DNA of 64,000 nucleotides. It comes from Flavobacteriaceae bacterium (GTDB lineage: Bacteria; Bacteroidota; Bacteroidia; Flavobacteriales; Flavobacteriaceae). Made by a program: the position numbers and the translations under genes. The notes beneath the pieces are model-generated. The model had not been told where the DNA came from and did not search any database. It saw nothing but the letters and a program-made list of their open reading frames with translations. Positions 36,800-44,270 of this stretch are shown here, piece after piece (positions within the stretch are counted from its first letter, which is position 1; each line of letters begins with the position of its first letter). The stretch covers positions 231,209-295,208 of the forward strand of contig JAIPBH010000001.1 of the NCBI GenBank assembly GCA_021739635.1. The letters are read 5' to 3'.

Positions 36800-36845
36800 A
36801 AAAAATAAAACTCAACTAATTGATTTACAAATAATTGAGTTTTTT
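36800..36845 (-). terminator. Terminator of ssrA
   Basis: Read on the minus strand, AAAACTCAA (36843-36835) pairs with TTGAGTTTT (36815-36807), followed by an ATTTTTTATT tail. It lies 6-8 bases downstream of the tmRNA 3' end. Confidence 0.8.
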
Positions 36846-36850
36846 AATAG

Positions 36851-37240
36851 TGGAGCCGGAGAGAATCGAACTCTCGTCCAAACAAGTAACCAAAAGGCTT
36901 TCTACACGCTTAGTTTTTTCATGGTTTTCGTTTGTAAGCTGATTAAAAACACTCTACTCACAACTTAGCTTTTTTAGTTTCAAAAAGGCATCAAAGCGCT
37001 ACCTAATCTATGTTAACTTTTACGATGCCTCTATACAGACCGCCGCTAACCAAGGCTTTCTAGAGACATTTAGCTTGCACACCTTGTGTGCCGAGGCTTA
37101 TCTTACTTGATTCAGATTAAGCAGCTAAAGCGTAGTTATTCTCGCCGTTTAAATTTTGACCTAGCCTTTTACGTGTCTCAAAGTCATTACACGACGTGCT
37201 TACAGTTTAATTAATCTCGCTGTCAAAACCAGTCGACCCC
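36851..37240 (-). ncRNA. ssrA: tmRNA (transfer-messenger RNA)
   Basis: 390-nt tmRNA on the minus strand. The 5' end is GGGGTCGACTGG and the 3' end is CGGCTCC plus discriminator A; these seven-base arms pair (with G-U pairs) to form the acceptor stem. The T-arm is seen as GGTTCGATTCTC-type sequence in the CGAGAGTTCGATTCTCTCC region. CCA is not encoded. The internal reading frame (37146-37117) is GGC GAG AAT AAC TAC GCT TTA GCT GCT TAA, giving tag GENNYALAA, as in Flavobacteriia. tmRNA with SmpB rescues ribosomes stalled on broken mRNA and tags the product for proteolysis. The terminator lies directly downstream. Confidence 0.95.
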
Positions 37241-37257
37241 ATTAATTAAAAATATTT

Positions 37258-37370
37258 GGGCGTTACCCACTTTTGCTTTTAATGGCAAAAGTGCGTCAGG
37301 CTTTCGGCAGTCGCTTTTTTGTAAAAAAAAACAAAAAGAGCTCCAACAATGCCTCAATCCTTAACGCGGG
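37258..37370. repeat. Nested palindromic intergenic element
   Basis: The outer ends form an inverted pair, GCGTTA (37260-37265) and TAACGC (37362-37367). Inside are a perfect 9-bp hairpin CACTTTTGC / GCAAAAGTG (37268-37276 and 37285-37293, 8-nt loop), a GTCAGGCTTTCGGCAGTCGC segment, and a second hairpin TTTTTGT / ACAAAAA (37316-37322 and 37331-37337). The layout resembles a family of GGGCGTT...TAACGC intergenic elements that I recall from Flavobacteriia genomes; this was not verified. It lies 18 bp upstream of the tmRNA 5' end, where the ssrA promoter should also be. Confidence 0.6.
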
Positions 37371-37476
37371 TTGCAAAGGTATCAAAAAGTTTGTATAACC
37401 ATTCAAAACCTTTTACATTAGTACAAAATTTATACCAATTAATAGCTTGTCAGTTTATTAAAAAAATCATTACCAT

Positions 37477-38691
37477 ATGGGCATCAAATTTGCAATCATA
37501 AAAGAACAAAAAACACCATCAGACAGACGTGTTGTTTTAACACCATCAAAATTAGTTGAGGCACAAAAACAATTTCCAGAGGCAACATTTAAAATTGAAT
37601 CAAGTGATATTAGAGTGTTTTCAGATAAAGAGTACACCAAAGCAGGATTTCAAGTAACTCATAATGTAAGTGATTGTGATGTAATGATTGGTGTTAAAGA
37701 AGTACCACTTAATTATCTTATTCCAAATAAAAAATACTTTTTCTTTTCGCATACCATAAAAAAGCAACCATACAATAGAAAATTATTACAAACTATTTTA
37801 CAGAAAAACATAGAATTATACGACCACGAAACCATTGTGAATGAAAAAGGTTTTCGTTTAATTGGTTTTGGTCGTTATGCCGGTATTGTAGGAACTTATA
37901 ATGGCTTTAGAGCGTGGGGATTAAAATATAATGTATGGAATTTACCAAAAGCCGAAACCATACATGACCAAAAGGCGTTAATCAATCAATTGCAAAACCT
38001 TAACATTCCTAACATTAAAATATTGCTTACAGGAAATGGAAAAGTTGCCAATGGATCTCAAGAAATACTAGACGCTATACCTATTAAAAAGGTTTCGGTA
38101 AATGACTATTTAAACCAAACTTTTAATGAACCTGTGTATAGTAAAATTGATGTATTAGATTACAACAAGCGTAAAGATGGAAAGCTTATTGATATGTTAG
38201 ATTTCTTTAATAATCCACAAGATTACGAATCAAATTTTATGCGATTTGCCAAAGTAACCGATTACTACATAGCAGGTCATTTTTATGGCAATGGAGCGCC
38301 AAAATTTTTCACAAAAGATGATGTGAAATCATCTGGTTTTAATATTAAAGTAGTGGCCGATATTAGTTGTGATGTTAATAACGGACCCATTTCTACCACT
38401 TTAAGAACATCAACCATTGCAGACCCATTTTACGGTTACGACCCAGAAACCGAAAGTGAAACAGATTTTAAAAACAATAGTGCTATTGCAATCATGGCTG
38501 TCGATAATTTACCATGCGAACTTCCAAAAGATGCCAGTGAAGGTTTTGGTGATATGTTTTTGCAACATGTCCTTCCAGCTTTTTTTAATGGTGATAAAGA
38601 TGGTGTTTTGGCTCGAGCAAAAATGACCGAAAACGGAAAACTTACAGAACGTTTTGCATATTTACAAGATTATGTGGATGCGTTGGTATAA
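37477..38691 (+). CDS. NAD(P)-dependent oxidoreductase, saccharopine/alanine dehydrogenase-like
   Basis: 404-residue cytoplasmic protein. The N-terminal segment KFAIIKEQKTPSDRRVVLTP is the signature opening of alanine dehydrogenase/transhydrogenase N-domains, with the conserved Lys and Arg of the substrate site. The middle holds a Rossmann segment (IKILLTGNGKVANGSQEIL) where a Gly-rich nucleotide motif is expected, and VVADISCDVNNGPISTTLRTS resembles the C-terminal substrate region of saccharopine dehydrogenases. Bacteroidetes carry a close family of such proteins of about 400 residues, so this is probably a lysine- or alanine-type amino acid dehydrogenase. The exact substrate is unknown. The next gene follows after 11 bp. 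Confidence 0.8.
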   Translation: MGIKFAIIKEQKTPSDRRVVLTPSKLVEAQKQFPEATFKIESSDIRVFSDKEYTKAGFQVTHNVSDCDVMIGVKEVPLNYLIPNKKYFFFSHTIKKQPYNRKLLQTILQKNIELYDHETIVNEKGFRLIGFGRYAGIVGTYNGFRAWGLKYNVWNLPKAETIHDQKALINQLQNLNIPNIKILLTGNGKVANGSQEILDAIPIKKVSVNDYLNQTFNEPVYSKIDVLDYNKRKDGKLIDMLDFFNNPQDYESNFMRFAKVTDYYIAGHFYGNGAPKFFTKDDVKSSGFNIKVVADISCDVNNGPISTTLRTSTIADPFYGYDPETESETDFKNNSAIAIMAVDNLPCELPKDASEGFGDMFLQHVLPAFFNGDKDGVLARAKMTENGKLTERFAYLQDYVDALV

Positions 38692-38702
38692 AAAACAAAA
38701 CC

Positions 38703-39080
38703 ATGAAACCAGTAGAAGCATATTTTCTTAATCAAAAAGAGCCCTATCAATCCATCATGCTTTATGTGAGAAGTATTATTTTAAATTCCTTACCGCAAGT
38801 AGAGGAACGGTATAGTTATAAAATTCCGTTTTACAACATTGGTAAAAAACCTATGTTGTATTTAAACGTTTTAAAAGGAACCAATTATGTGGATGTGGCT
38901 TTTGTGCAAGGTATTTTATTAGAAAAGAAATTTCCTATTTTAAAGAACAAAAATAAACGAAAGCAAGTTAGGTCTATACAATTAAAAAACATAGAAGATT
39001 TAGACCATAACTATTTTGTTGAGCTTTTGTATGAAGCTTCTAAATTATTAACCGAAAGTAAAAAAGCTTGGTTTATTTAA
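38703..39080 (+). CDS. DUF1801 domain protein
   Basis: 125-residue cytoplasmic protein of the DUF1801 (YdhG/frataxin-like fold) family. Visible features are the N-terminal helix VRSIILNSLPQVEERYSYKIPFY, with the conserved E-x-x-Y-K-I-P pattern, and KPMLYLNVLKGTNYVDVAF. The family is thought to adopt a frataxin-like fold, but function is not settled. It lies 11 bp downstream of the dehydrogenase-like gene, and the two may be co-transcribed. It ends 4 bp from the convergent outer-membrane-type gene. Confidence 0.85.
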   Translation: MKPVEAYFLNQKEPYQSIMLYVRSIILNSLPQVEERYSYKIPFYNIGKKPMLYLNVLKGTNYVDVAFVQGILLEKKFPILKNKNKRKQVRSIQLKNIEDLDHNYFVELLYEASKLLTESKKAWFI

Positions 39081-39084
39081 AGAA

Positions 39085-39948
39085 TTATATTCTAAAAATA
39101 CCTCCAAATGATATAATTCGTTGTAAGTAAAAGAAATGCTGTGAAGCACTTTCTGCTGTATTACTTGTTGTTCTAATATCTGGCATATCTATGTATCCGC
39201 CTTTTAAATCTCCTTCAATAAAAAAATGTTTAAAAAAAGTAAAATTTAACCCAGCATTTATTGAAACACCATAACCAGCTAAATGAAATTCGTCATATCT
39301 GTCTTTTTGAAGTAACGTAGTGTTTGTTTTTGGATACAAAATACCAACACCAACACCTTCAGTAAAGTTTACTTGTAATTTATCGGTGTTTTCAATATGA
39401 AAAATAGACGATAAATCATCAACTCTAGCAAATTCAAAATACGCATAATTTAAGCCATTGGTATGTTCAAATTTTAAAAAATCTTCTGAAACAAGAAATA
39501 GGTCATTGTTGTAAACACCATTATATATTGAACCAGCTTCACTTACGGGTAAATCTATATAACCATCTAATTTTCTTGACTCATTTCGATGCATCACATA
39601 TTTCATATGATCTACACCAAAGGAAATAGCATAATTATCAGAAATATAATAACCCATTTTCACATTGGTTTGTGGAATGGTAATTCTAGTTGGATTTATA
39701 TAATCAATATGCCAACCTTTAGGTTTATCGCCAGCTGTGGCATCTTTAATAGTAAAATTATAATTGTCTCCTTTAAAAGTAATATCAGATTTTGAAAAAG
39801 ATTCCCTATTTCCTCCCCAACTTATAAAGAACTTGCCTTTTTTTGTTGCTGTATATTTTTTTTGAATAGAATCTTGAGCAAAACTTTGTGCAGAAAAAAA
39901 ACAAAGAGCAATAACTAAAAAATGTTTGTAGGTAAGTAAATTTTTCAT
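39085..39948 (-). CDS. Predicted outer-membrane beta-barrel protein, function unknown
   Basis: 287-residue protein with a Sec signal (cleavage after SAQSFAQ). The body has alternating polar/hydrophobic strands and aromatic girdles (FFISWGGNRESFS, NVKMGYYISDNYAISFGVDHM, FFIEGDLKGGYIDMP), and the C-terminus ends in a strand with terminal FGGIFRI, a typical outer-membrane barrel end. I do not recognise a named family. It lies 12 bp downstream of kdsA on the same strand, so it may be co-transcribed, linking it loosely with envelope biogenesis. Confidence 0.7.
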   Translation of the reverse strand: MKNLLTYKHFLVIALCFFSAQSFAQDSIQKKYTATKKGKFFISWGGNRESFSKSDITFKGDNYNFTIKDATAGDKPKGWHIDYINPTRITIPQTNVKMGYYISDNYAISFGVDHMKYVMHRNESRKLDGYIDLPVSEAGSIYNGVYNNDLFLVSEDFLKFEHTNGLNYAYFEFARVDDLSSIFHIENTDKLQVNFTEGVGVGILYPKTNTTLLQKDRYDEFHLAGYGVSINAGLNFTFFKHFFIEGDLKGGYIDMPDIRTTSNTAESASQHFFYLQRIISFGGIFRI

Positions 39949-39960
39949 TTGTATTGTAAA

Positions 39961-40779
39961 TTAAAGGGTATTGATAGTTTGTCTAATGGTAACTAAATTG
40001 GTTAAAAGTTTTTCTAAATAATCAAGATGAAGCATATTAGCGCCATCACTTTTAGCATTGGCAGGATCAAAATGAGTTTCAATAAATAGTCCGTCTACAT
40101 TATTAACAACTCCAGCTCTGGCAATAGTTTCTATCATATCAGGTCTTCCACCTGTAACACCACTAGTTTGGTTTGGTTGTTGAAGAGAATGAGTTACATC
40201 TAGAATAGTTGGGGCAAAAGCTCTCATGGTTGGAATACCTCTAAAGTCAACTATCATATCTTGGTAGCCAAACATAGTGCCTCGGTCAGTTATCCAAGCC
40301 TTGTCGTTACCAGCATCTTTCACTTTTTGTACAGCATGTTTCATGCTTTCAGGACTCATAAATTGTCCTTTTTTTAGATTGACAACTTTTCCAGTTTCAG
40401 CCGCCGCAACAACTAAATCTGTTTGGCGTACTAAAAAGGCAGGAATTTGCAAAACATCTACATATTGAGCAGCCAATATAGCATCAGATATTTCATGAAT
40501 GTCAGTAACCGTAGGAACATCAAAAGTTTCTGAAATTTTTTTAAGTATTTTCAATGCTTTTTCATCACCTATACCTGTAAAACTGTCAATTCTACTGCGG
40601 TTAGCCTTTTTAAAACTACCTTTAAACACGTAAGGAATTTGAAGTGAATCTGTAATTTTAACAACTTTTTCTGCTATTCTCAAAGCCATATCCTCGCCTT
40701 CAATAGCACAAGGACCACATAGTAAGAAAAAATTATTTGAATTGGTATGTTTTAATTTAGGAACATCATTAAGAGTCAT
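39961..40779 (-). CDS. kdsA: 3-deoxy-D-manno-octulosonate 8-phosphate synthase (KdsA)
   Basis: 272-residue cytoplasmic aldolase condensing phosphoenolpyruvate with arabinose 5-phosphate to make Kdo-8-phosphate for lipopolysaccharide inner core. Motifs: LLCGPCAIEGEDMA near the N-terminus, YVFKGSFKKANRSRIDSFTG (PEP/A5P site), LQIPAFLVRQTDL, GRPDMIETIARAGV and GLFIETHFDPANAKSDGANM. ATG 40779 is preferred; an in-frame GTG at 40788 would add three residues. A perfect -7 box (TAACTTTG) lies at 40806-40799. The outer-membrane-type gene follows 12 bp downstream. Confidence 0.95.
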   Translation of the reverse strand: MTLNDVPKLKHTNSNNFFLLCGPCAIEGEDMALRIAEKVVKITDSLQIPYVFKGSFKKANRSRIDSFTGIGDEKALKILKKISETFDVPTVTDIHEISDAILAAQYVDVLQIPAFLVRQTDLVVAAAETGKVVNLKKGQFMSPESMKHAVQKVKDAGNDKAWITDRGTMFGYQDMIVDFRGIPTMRAFAPTILDVTHSLQQPNQTSGVTGGRPDMIETIARAGVVNNVDGLFIETHFDPANAKSDGANMLHLDYLEKLLTNLVTIRQTINTL

Positions 40780-40798
40780 ATTCTTCACATTTAAAATG

Positions 40799-40806
40799 CA
40801 AAGTTA
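40799..40806 (-). promoter_or_regulatory. -7 box for kdsA
   Basis: TAACTTTG on the minus strand matches the Bacteroidetes TAnnTTTG consensus exactly. It predicts a transcript starting near 40792, with a leader of about a dozen bases before ATG 40779. No clear -33 TTG was found. Confidence 0.6.
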
Positions 40807-40811
40807 CATAT

Positions 40812-41171
40812 TTAAAAACTTCTATCTATACTATTTCTTAATATCCATAATGCCATGATAAAATTTAAAAAAACAAAAATTCCACCATAAATTATAAAAT
40901 CATTAAAAGATGAATTAAAAGAAGATTTTTTTATGATATCAAAAAGATAGGCTAAAATTAAATACGATGATAAGCAAACAAATGAAATGCCTAGGATGAA
41001 ATTTAGTCTTTTATTTGGACTAGCAATTTGCCATAAAAAGGGTATGCCAAATAAAAGTATAGGATAGGCATCTATACCTTGAGTTCTGTTAATATCTGTA
41101 AACCAATAAGCTACAATGCTTATAAAGTATAGATAAGGGATGAATTTTGTATATTGAATGATAAATTTCAT
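40812..41171 (-). CDS. Small integral membrane protein, unknown function
   Basis: 119-residue protein with about four predicted transmembrane helices (12-28, 37-52, 58-76, 93-110), short polar loops and a basic C-terminus. No recognised motif. It is upstream of kdsA on the same strand, with 32 bp between its stop and the kdsA start, but kdsA has its own -7 box in that gap. The 124 bp to the divergent typA gene holds the typA -7 box. Probably real, given clean membrane topology. Confidence 0.6.
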   Translation of the reverse strand: MKFIIQYTKFIPYLYFISIVAYWFTDINRTQGIDAYPILLFGIPFLWQIASPNKRLNFILGISFVCLSSYLILAYLFDIIKKSSFNSSFNDFIIYGGIFVFLNFIMALWILRNSIDRSF

Positions 41172-41264
41172 TGTAATTTTTTCTGTATTAACGGAATTTA
41201 ATGGAGCATATTATTATTTGTTTTTAATTATAACATAAGATTAACGTATTTATAAAATATAACG

Positions 41265-41272
41265 TACCTTTG
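41265..41272 (+). promoter_or_regulatory. -7 box for typA
   Basis: TACCTTTG, an exact TAnnTTTG match, 23 bp upstream of the typA start codon. The -33 region is AT-rich without a clear TTG. Confidence 0.65.
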
Positions 41273-41295
41273 CACGCTTAAAATAAGGCACTATT

Positions 41296-43095
41296 ATGGC
41301 TAATATTAAAAACATTGCAATTATTGCACACGTAGACCACGGTAAAACAACATTAGTAGATAAAATCATGTACTACTGTCATTTATTTCGTGACAATGAA
41401 AATACTGGAGATTTAATTCTTGATAATAATGATTTAGAGCGCGAACGTGGTATTACAATTACATCAAAAAATGTATCTGTTATATATAAAGACACCAAGA
41501 TTAATATTATTGATACGCCTGGTCACGCCGATTTTGGTGGTGAAGTAGAACGTGTACTAAATATGGCCGATGGCGTTTTATTATTAGTTGATGCTTTTGA
41601 AGGGCCTATGCCACAAACGCGTTTTGTATTACAAAAAGCTATTGATTTAGGTTTAAAACCTTGTGTGGTAATCAATAAAGTAGATAAAGAAAATTGTACA
41701 CCTGAAGAAGTACATGAAGCTGTTTTTGATTTAATGTTTGAATTAGGTGCTGAAGAATGGCAGTTAGATTTTCCAACGGTTTATGGCTCTGCAAAGCAAA
41801 ACTGGATGAGTGAAGATTGGAAGAACCCAACAACTACCATTGAGCCATTATTAGATATGGTGATTAATCATATTCCTTCTCCTCAAATTTCAGAAGGAAC
41901 AACACAAATGTTAATTACATCATTAGATTATTCTTCGTTTACTGGTAGAATAGCTATTGGGCGTTTACAGCGTGGTGAATTGAAAACCGGAATGAATATT
42001 TCTTTAGTAAAGAGAGATGGTAAAATAACTAAGTCAAAAATTAAAGAACTTCATATTTTTGAAGGTTTAGGACGAAAAAAAGTTGAAAGTGTTCAAGCTG
42101 GTGACATTTGTGCGTTAGTTGGTTTAGAAGGATTTGAAATTGGTGATACTGTTGCTGATTTTGAAAATCCGGAGGCTTTAAAAACCATCGCCATTGATGA
42201 GCCAACCATGAGTATGCTATTTACCATTAATGATTCACCATTTTTTGGTAAAGACGGAAAATTTGTAACATCACGTCACATAAAAGATAGATTAAATAAA
42301 GAGCTTGAAAAAAACTTGGCATTACGTTTAAGTGCTACTGATAGTGCTGATAAATTTTTAGTTTTTGGTAGAGGTGTTTTGCATTTATCAGTGTTAATTG
42401 AAACGATGCGTAGAGAAGGTTATGAGCTTCAAATTGGTCAGCCTCAAGTAATCATCAAGGAAATTGATGGTGTGAAATGTGAGCCAATCGAAGAAATGAC
42501 CATTGATTTACCTGAAGAAGTATCAGGTAAAGCAATTGAAATGGTTTCTATGCGTAAAGGAGAAATGCTAAGTATGGAAGCTAAAGGAGATCGAATGATT
42601 TGTAAGTTTATGATACCATCAAGAGGTATTATTGGCTTACGTAATCAATTATTAACGGCTACTGCAGGTGAAGCCATTATGGCACACCGTTTTAAAGAAT
42701 ATCAACCATTAAAAGGTGGTATTCCTGAACGTCAAAACGGAAGTTTGGTGTCTATGGAAAAAGGACAAGCTATTCCTTATTCAATTGATAAATTACAAGA
42801 TCGTGGTAAGTTTTTTGTCGATCCAGGTGAAGATATTTATGAAGGTCAGGTTATTGGAGAAAACTCTCGTGGTGATGATATGACTGTTAATGTTACAAAA
42901 ACAAAAAAATTAAGTAACGTACGTTCTTCAGGAGCAGATGATAAGGCTAGAATTGTTCCAGCTATTAAATTCTCATTAGAGGAAGCTTTAGAATATATAC
43001 AAAAGGATGAATATGTTGAAGTAACTCCAAAACACTTACGTTTACGTAAAATTTACTTAACAGAAGTTGATAGAAAGCGGAATAAAGTTATTTAA
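41296..43095 (+). CDS. typA: Ribosome-associated translational GTPase TypA/BipA
   Basis: 599-residue translational GTPase. G-domain motifs are intact: AHVDHGKTTLVD (P-loop G1), the RGITITSKN switch I, DTPGHADFGGEV (G3), and VINKVDKENC (G4). Domains II, III and V-like follow, and the BipA-specific C-terminal part includes RNQLLTATAGEAIMAHRF and VNVTKTKKLSNVRSSG. BipA binds the ribosome and helps 50S assembly and adaptation to cold or stress. Normal length. Its promoter -7 box is at 41265-41272, and a PnuC-like transporter gene follows 9 bp downstream. Confidence 0.97.
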   Translation: MANIKNIAIIAHVDHGKTTLVDKIMYYCHLFRDNENTGDLILDNNDLERERGITITSKNVSVIYKDTKINIIDTPGHADFGGEVERVLNMADGVLLLVDAFEGPMPQTRFVLQKAIDLGLKPCVVINKVDKENCTPEEVHEAVFDLMFELGAEEWQLDFPTVYGSAKQNWMSEDWKNPTTTIEPLLDMVINHIPSPQISEGTTQMLITSLDYSSFTGRIAIGRLQRGELKTGMNISLVKRDGKITKSKIKELHIFEGLGRKKVESVQAGDICALVGLEGFEIGDTVADFENPEALKTIAIDEPTMSMLFTINDSPFFGKDGKFVTSRHIKDRLNKELEKNLALRLSATDSADKFLVFGRGVLHLSVLIETMRREGYELQIGQPQVIIKEIDGVKCEPIEEMTIDLPEEVSGKAIEMVSMRKGEMLSMEAKGDRMICKFMIPSRGIIGLRNQLLTATAGEAIMAHRFKEYQPLKGGIPERQNGSLVSMEKGQAIPYSIDKLQDRGKFFVDPGEDIYEGQVIGENSRGDDMTVNVTKTKKLSNVRSSGADDKARIVPAIKFSLEEALEYIQKDEYVEVTPKHLRLRKIYLTEVDRKRNKVI

Positions 43096-43104
43096 AATTT
43101 TAAT

Positions 43105-43869
43105 TTGCAAAAAACTGAAAATGTTCTTTTAAGAAGCATTGTTCACTCAAAATATATTGATATTATGGGTGTTATTTTAGTTTTAAGTATATGTATTTAT
43201 AATGGTTTTCTGGAAACCATCTATTATCAAGGAGGAATTCAATTTGGAGTTCCTTTTTCTGATTTTAATACATATATTTCAAAAGGTGCTTTTCCTATAG
43301 GATTGCTTTCAACAATTGGAGCTATTGTATCTTTATTAGCTGCAAGAATGATTGTAAAGCAACAAAATTTAGGAAATTTAATAGGCATTTTTACAACAAT
43401 TAATTCGGGCGTTATTGATTATTTATTTGGTAATCATTCAGCAATAATAACTTATCCTTTAACCTTTATAATAGCCATTATAGCTACTAAAAAGTGGCAT
43501 TATGGTGAACGAATAAAAAAAGCAGATGCAACTTATTTTTTACTTGTAATAGCAGCTTTTATAATTGCTTATACGCTTGTTTATTTTGGATTTTATCTTT
43601 TTGGAACAACCATTAAGAATGAATTTTTTAAACATACAGTTGCTATTATTTTTGGAATTTCGTTAGTTGGAAATATAAGTACTGCCTTTAAATATGAACA
43701 AACATTTTTAACCTGGTCTTTTTATAATATAGCACAAATTATCAAAAATGTAATTCAGGGTAATTTAGCAAATGTTATTAAGCATTTGTTTTATCTTGTA
43801 AATGCCGTTTTAACTTTTTTTGATTGGAAGTTAAATGGCGATTTAAAATTAGAAAAAGTAAAAGTATAA
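43105..43869 (+). CDS. PnuC-like nicotinamide nucleoside transporter
   Basis: 254-residue membrane protein with about seven hydrophobic segments. Landmarks resemble longer PnuC family members: GNLIGIFTTINSGVIDYLFG (second helix with Gly/Asn), the W-rich segment LTWSFYNIAQIIKNVIQGN, and a final FYLVNAVLTFFDWKLNGD. PnuC proteins move nicotinamide riboside or other vitamin nucleosides by facilitated diffusion. TTG 43105 is the only start that keeps the N-terminal cytoplasmic part; ATG 43165 would cut into the first helix. The gene is 9 bp after typA and 1 bp before the next small membrane gene, so it is likely in the typA operon. Confidence 0.68.
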   Translation: MQKTENVLLRSIVHSKYIDIMGVILVLSICIYNGFLETIYYQGGIQFGVPFSDFNTYISKGAFPIGLLSTIGAIVSLLAARMIVKQQNLGNLIGIFTTINSGVIDYLFGNHSAIITYPLTFIIAIIATKKWHYGERIKKADATYFLLVIAAFIIAYTLVYFGFYLFGTTIKNEFFKHTVAIIFGISLVGNISTAFKYEQTFLTWSFYNIAQIIKNVIQGNLANVIKHLFYLVNAVLTFFDWKLNGDLKLEKVKV

Positions 43870-43870
43870 T

Positions 43871-44104
43871 ATGGAAATAATAGGAATCTTTATTACAGAA
43901 TGGGTTGGTTATTTAGCAATGGCAACTGTATTAATATCATTTTTAATGAAATCGGTAAATAAATTGCGTATCATTAATTCTGTTGGTTGTTTATTTTTTG
44001 TCATTTATGGGTTTATGCTTCAACCATTATCTAAACCAATTATTATAACTAATACTATTATTTTTGGTATTAATATGTATTACTCATTCCTTAAGAAAAA
44101 TTAG
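43871..44104 (+). CDS. 77-residue three-helix membrane protein (SemiSWEET/YgjV-like topology)
   Basis: Short protein with three hydrophobic helices (about 8-26, 33-50, 56-72). The phrase GYLAMATVLISFLMKSVNKLRIINSV at the start of helix 1 and loop 1, followed by NTIIFGINMYYS in helix 3, is the layout of SemiSWEET sugar transporter subunits and of the Imp-YgjV family. There is no canonical PQ motif. It begins 1 bp after the PnuC-like stop, so it is translationally coupled to it. A role as a small-molecule transporter subunit is plausible only. Confidence 0.6.
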   Translation: MEIIGIFITEWVGYLAMATVLISFLMKSVNKLRIINSVGCLFFVIYGFMLQPLSKPIIITNTIIFGINMYYSFLKKN

Positions 44105-44171
44105 GTTATTTATATTTTTTTCAAATAAGTTTCCTAAGACATTTTTAAGAAAGTTGCTTTAAATGATTTTG

Positions 44172-44179
44172 TATATTTG
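44172..44179 (+). promoter_or_regulatory. -7 box upstream of the surface-glycan cluster
   Basis: TATATTTG, an exact TAnnTTTG match, about 90 bp before the TTG start of the first flippase gene. A TTG lies 15 bp upstream, shorter than the usual 19-21 spacing. It is the best candidate promoter for the 44271-49333 gene set. Confidence 0.5.
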
Positions 44180-44270
44180 GCAACATCGAAATAGAAGAAG
44201 ATTTGATAATACATTGCAATTTTTATTATAAATATCTGTTATTTCATAGACTAACAAATAATAATATTAA

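Noticed and set aside
36851-36925. tRNA-like sequence with a T-arm on the minus strand
   Set aside because: It is the 3' tRNA-like end of the tmRNA; the 5' acceptor arm is at 37234-37240 and the tag frame lies between.
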